A stretch of 6,280 bases of DNA from Promethearchaeota archaeon (GTDB taxonomy: Archaea > Asgardarchaeota > Lokiarchaeia > Sigyniarchaeales > SOKP01). The stretch lies in NCBI GenBank assembly GCA_004524385.1, contig SDNM01000098.1:1-6280 (forward strand), given 5' to 3'. The notes under the pieces were generated by a model, which worked only from the letters and a program-made list of their open reading frames with translations, was not told the DNA's origin and did no database searches. Below, one piece after another: positions 4,903 to 6,280 of this stretch (its first letter is position 1; every line of letters starts with the position of its first letter). A program made the position numbers and the translations under genes.

Positions 4903-5295
4903 TCATAGTTCCAAGAAGTTTTTTAATATTTTCATCCCATAGGGTTTCATTTTTATCGACTCGGGATGGAATTGGAGCCCTTCTATAGGATATTGTTTAT
5001 GCCTAACCCCCATGATCGTTCCATCATCTGCAGTCGCACTGATTTTAAGGTCCTGGGGTAAAATATCGGATTTTGCGGAAAGTGAGTGATATCTAATTAC
5101 TTGAAGTGGATTAGGGATATCCTTTAGAATTGTTTCTTGGTCGTGAAAGACTTTAGATTCCTTTCCATGCATAGGACCTATTTTAGCTTTGCCCACATAT
5201 TCCATACTTTCATCCTCGCCAAAAGCTTCGACAATTGCTTGATGACATAGACAAATTCCTAATATTGGCATTTTAGAGTAAAATTCTTTAGCTAT
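4903..5295 (-). pseudogene. trpG: trpG copy D, C-terminal two thirds of anthranilate synthase component II
   Basis: The longest copy. It encodes IAKEFYSKMPILGICLCHQ, the PMHGKESKVFHD block, KDIPNPLQVIRYHSL and LQFHPES...FLEL. TrpG pairs with TrpE and supplies ammonia from glutamine for anthranilate synthesis. The nucleophile Cys (GIC) and the His/Glu of FHPE remain. The ATG at 5271 is not a natural start: TrpG homology extends upstream (IAKEFYSK) until an in-frame TAG at 5296-5298, and the N-terminal domain with the oxyanion-loop SPGPG motif is not recognisable. The Gly after the nucleophile motif is changed to Cys (CLCH for the usual CLGH), one G-to-T change. Truncation and this change together argue for a dead gene. 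A stop at 5296 could instead be a sequencing error. Confidence 0.82.
4937..4972. repeat. 36-bp invariant block, copy D
   Basis: Fourth identical block, inside the longest trpG copy. Distances between successive blocks are about 1.05, 1.79 and 0.88 kb, and each interval holds its own cargo. Confidence 0.85.
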
Positions 5296-5296
5296 C

Positions 5297-5420
5297 TAAG
5301 AAGTGTTGGTCTTTTTCCATATTTATTATTCCCAGAATAAACAAAATTAGGATCCCTTTTATCCTATTGATACTGGTCTAAAATATTCCTTAATAAATAT
5401 TGGTAACCCTCCTTATCCAT
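5297..5420 (-). other. Degenerate coding-like stretch upstream of trpG copy D
   Basis: From an ATG at 5420 a minus-strand frame reads about 40 codons with one internal TAG, including DKRDPNFVYSGNNKYGKRP, and ends at a TAG (5294-5296) where the trpG D frame opens in another phase. It looks protein-like but I do not recognise it. It could be the decayed N-terminal half of trpG (a battered SPGPG-x-P region) or the end of an unrelated gene joined to the fragment. Confidence 0.25.
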
Positions 5421-5439
5421 CTAAAAGTGTCTAAACAGG

Positions 5440-5458
5440 ATAAGAAAAAGATTCTTAT
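5440..5458 (-). terminator. Hairpin directly after the permease stop codon
   Basis: ATAAGAA and TTCTTAT form a perfect 7-bp inverted repeat with a five-base loop, starting at the base after the TAA of the permease gene. A T-run lies in the loop and 3' arm. It may end permease transcription before it reaches trpG copy D. Confidence 0.4.
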
Positions 5459-6235
5459 TTAATAATAAAAGAGTGAATTAACAATCATTCTAATCCCAAT
5501 AATTAATAATAGCATTAAAATAGAAAATTGAAATTTTTCCTTGGAAATTTTTGGTGTTATTGCATGCCCTAACTTCATTGATAATACAATAACAACAAAT
5601 CCGGCGAGATATACAGCAAGGAAAGCAACAGGAAATAAACCACTTCCTAAATATATCCCAAGTCTAAAACTGCTAATAATTACACTACATATTGCAAAAT
5701 TTACAATAAAACTTTCTTTCTGATGCCCTTTTCTTTCCAATAAAATTACATTAATTGGTCCTGATGCTCCAATTAATCCCCCAAAAAAACCATAAGAAAA
5801 TGATCCTAGATAAAAAATTGGATCAGAAATATCTTTAAAATTACGCTCAACCTCGCTATTAGTTTCAGATTTCAATCTGTTTTCTTTTTTTATCTCTAAA
5901 GATTTAAATATCGTATATATTAATATGAAACAACCCAGAAATAATTCGATCCACTTTAAAGGGGCTATAGTTATTAGCAAAGATCCCAGTATGGCACCAA
6001 TTATTCCTGGTGGAACATTTTTTTTCACAAAAACCTTGTCTATATATTCTCTGTATTTTATTGCATTAAAAACTGATATCCAAAACGACCAAAATGAGAT
6101 TAAAACTATAGCTAATAGTATGTTAATAAATAGAGCCGTGATTGCTATAAAGATTAAGCTATCTCCAAATCCTAATGTTGCAGCTACAATTGTAGCAAAA
6201 GCAAGAACTATCAAAATTAAAATAAATATTTCCAT
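5459..6235 (-). CDS. TauE/SafE-family membrane permease
   Basis: The 258-residue hydrophobic protein has the internal two-fold design of the TauE/SafE family (PF01925). The first half opens with ATLGFGDSLIFI (residues 19-30), the G-x-G-[DG] signature, and the second half with GFFGGLIGASGPINVILL (149-166). About eight transmembrane segments are visible: 2-20, 26-56, 76-92, 95-112, then after a charged cytoplasmic-type loop (113-137) 139-165, 176-198, 201-220 and 236-256. Family members move sulfite, sulfoacetate or other small anions across the membrane, but the substrate cannot be inferred and no sulfur-metabolism gene is nearby. Length and both signatures indicate an intact gene. The start is the first ATG of the frame; a TATA-like stretch at 6251-6260 and no Shine-Dalgarno sequence fit an archaeal promoter. 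Confidence 0.88.
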   Translation of the reverse strand: MEIFILILIVLAFATIVAATLGFGDSLIFIAITALFINILLAIVLISFWSFWISVFNAIKYREYIDKVFVKKNVPPGIIGAILGSLLITIAPLKWIELFLGCFILIYTIFKSLEIKKENRLKSETNSEVERNFKDISDPIFYLGSFSYGFFGGLIGASGPINVILLERKGHQKESFIVNFAICSVIISSFRLGIYLGSGLFPVAFLAVYLAGFVVIVLSMKLGHAITPKISKEKFQFSILMLLLIIGIRMIVNSLFYY

Positions 6236-6280
6236 AATGATTAGGTAAAAATTATAAAATTAAAATAGAACTAAGATTGA

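Noticed and set aside
1212..4972. CRISPR array
   Set aside because: The 36-bp repeats are 0.9-1.8 kb apart, are trpG coding sequence, and have genes rather than short spacers between them.
4903..5271. A complete small TrpG starting at the ATG at 5271
   Set aside because: TrpG homology continues upstream of that ATG to an in-frame stop, the N-terminal domain is missing, and the Gly after the nucleophile is lost.
4022..5295. Identification as the split archaeal GMP synthase glutaminase (GuaA-type) rather than TrpG
   Set aside because: The PMHGK block, RYHSL, GI/VRHK and HPES followed by a short tail are TrpG/PabA features. PabA cannot be fully excluded from the C-terminal part.
5541..6248. 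Two plus-strand open frames (5541-5723 and 5925-6248)
   Set aside because: Both are antisense to the TauE/SafE permease, whose signatures are clear; neither has a recognisable motif.

Overview
This window is AT-rich accessory DNA, most likely from an archaeon. Starts lack Shine-Dalgarno sequences, and several have TATA-like boxes about 22-30 bases upstream, as expected for leaderless archaeal transcripts. The gene mix (N-acyl-D-amino-acid deacylase, DUF998 membrane proteins, ParE/PIN toxin-antitoxin genes, a TauE/SafE permease) together with the low GC is compatible with an Asgard/Lokiarchaeia-like genome. That placement is an inference; no marker gene in the window fixes it.

Layout: (1) 2-433 (+), the C-terminal end of an N-acyl-D-amino-acid deacylase. 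(2) 589-1121 (-), toxin-antitoxin (TA) module 1. (3) 1172-1267 (-), trpG-tail copy A. (4) 1506-1628 (+), a decayed PIN/VapC-type toxin start. (5) 1669-2192 (+), TA module 2. (6) 2229-2297 (-), trpG-tail copy B. (7) 2394-4013, two divergently transcribed, paralogous DUF998-type membrane proteins. (8) 4022-4273 (-), trpG-tail copy C. (9) 4272-4747 (-), TA module 3, whose 59-residue antitoxin is easily missed. (10) 4903-5295 (-), trpG copy D, the C-terminal two thirds of the gene. (11) 5459-6235 (-), a TauE/SafE-family permease.

The unusual feature is that the 3' end of one gene, trpG (glutamine amidotransferase subunit of anthranilate synthase), occurs four times in about 4 kb. All four copies lie on the minus strand, all run to the stop codon, and all lack the 5' end, keeping about 130, 83, 31 and 22 codons. 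A 36-bp block around the catalytic FHPES codons is identical in all four, while the sequence on both sides differs. Small cargo sits between the copies: TA modules, a toxin remnant and a DUF998 pair. Copies C and D encode nearly the same peptide but differ at many synonymous sites, so they appear to come from separately evolving functional trpG genes rather than from copying of a dead fragment. The pattern resembles repeated integration at the 3' end of a protein-coding gene, with the 36-bp block as an attachment-site-like core, building a cassette-like array stabilised by toxin-antitoxin genes. No integrase or transposase is in the window, so the mechanism is a hypothesis.

Functionally, the three TA modules probably act independently, each a two-gene autoregulated operon with overlapping genes. 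The permease and DUF998 proteins are membrane cargo of unknown substrate. None of the trpG copies is likely to make a working enzyme.
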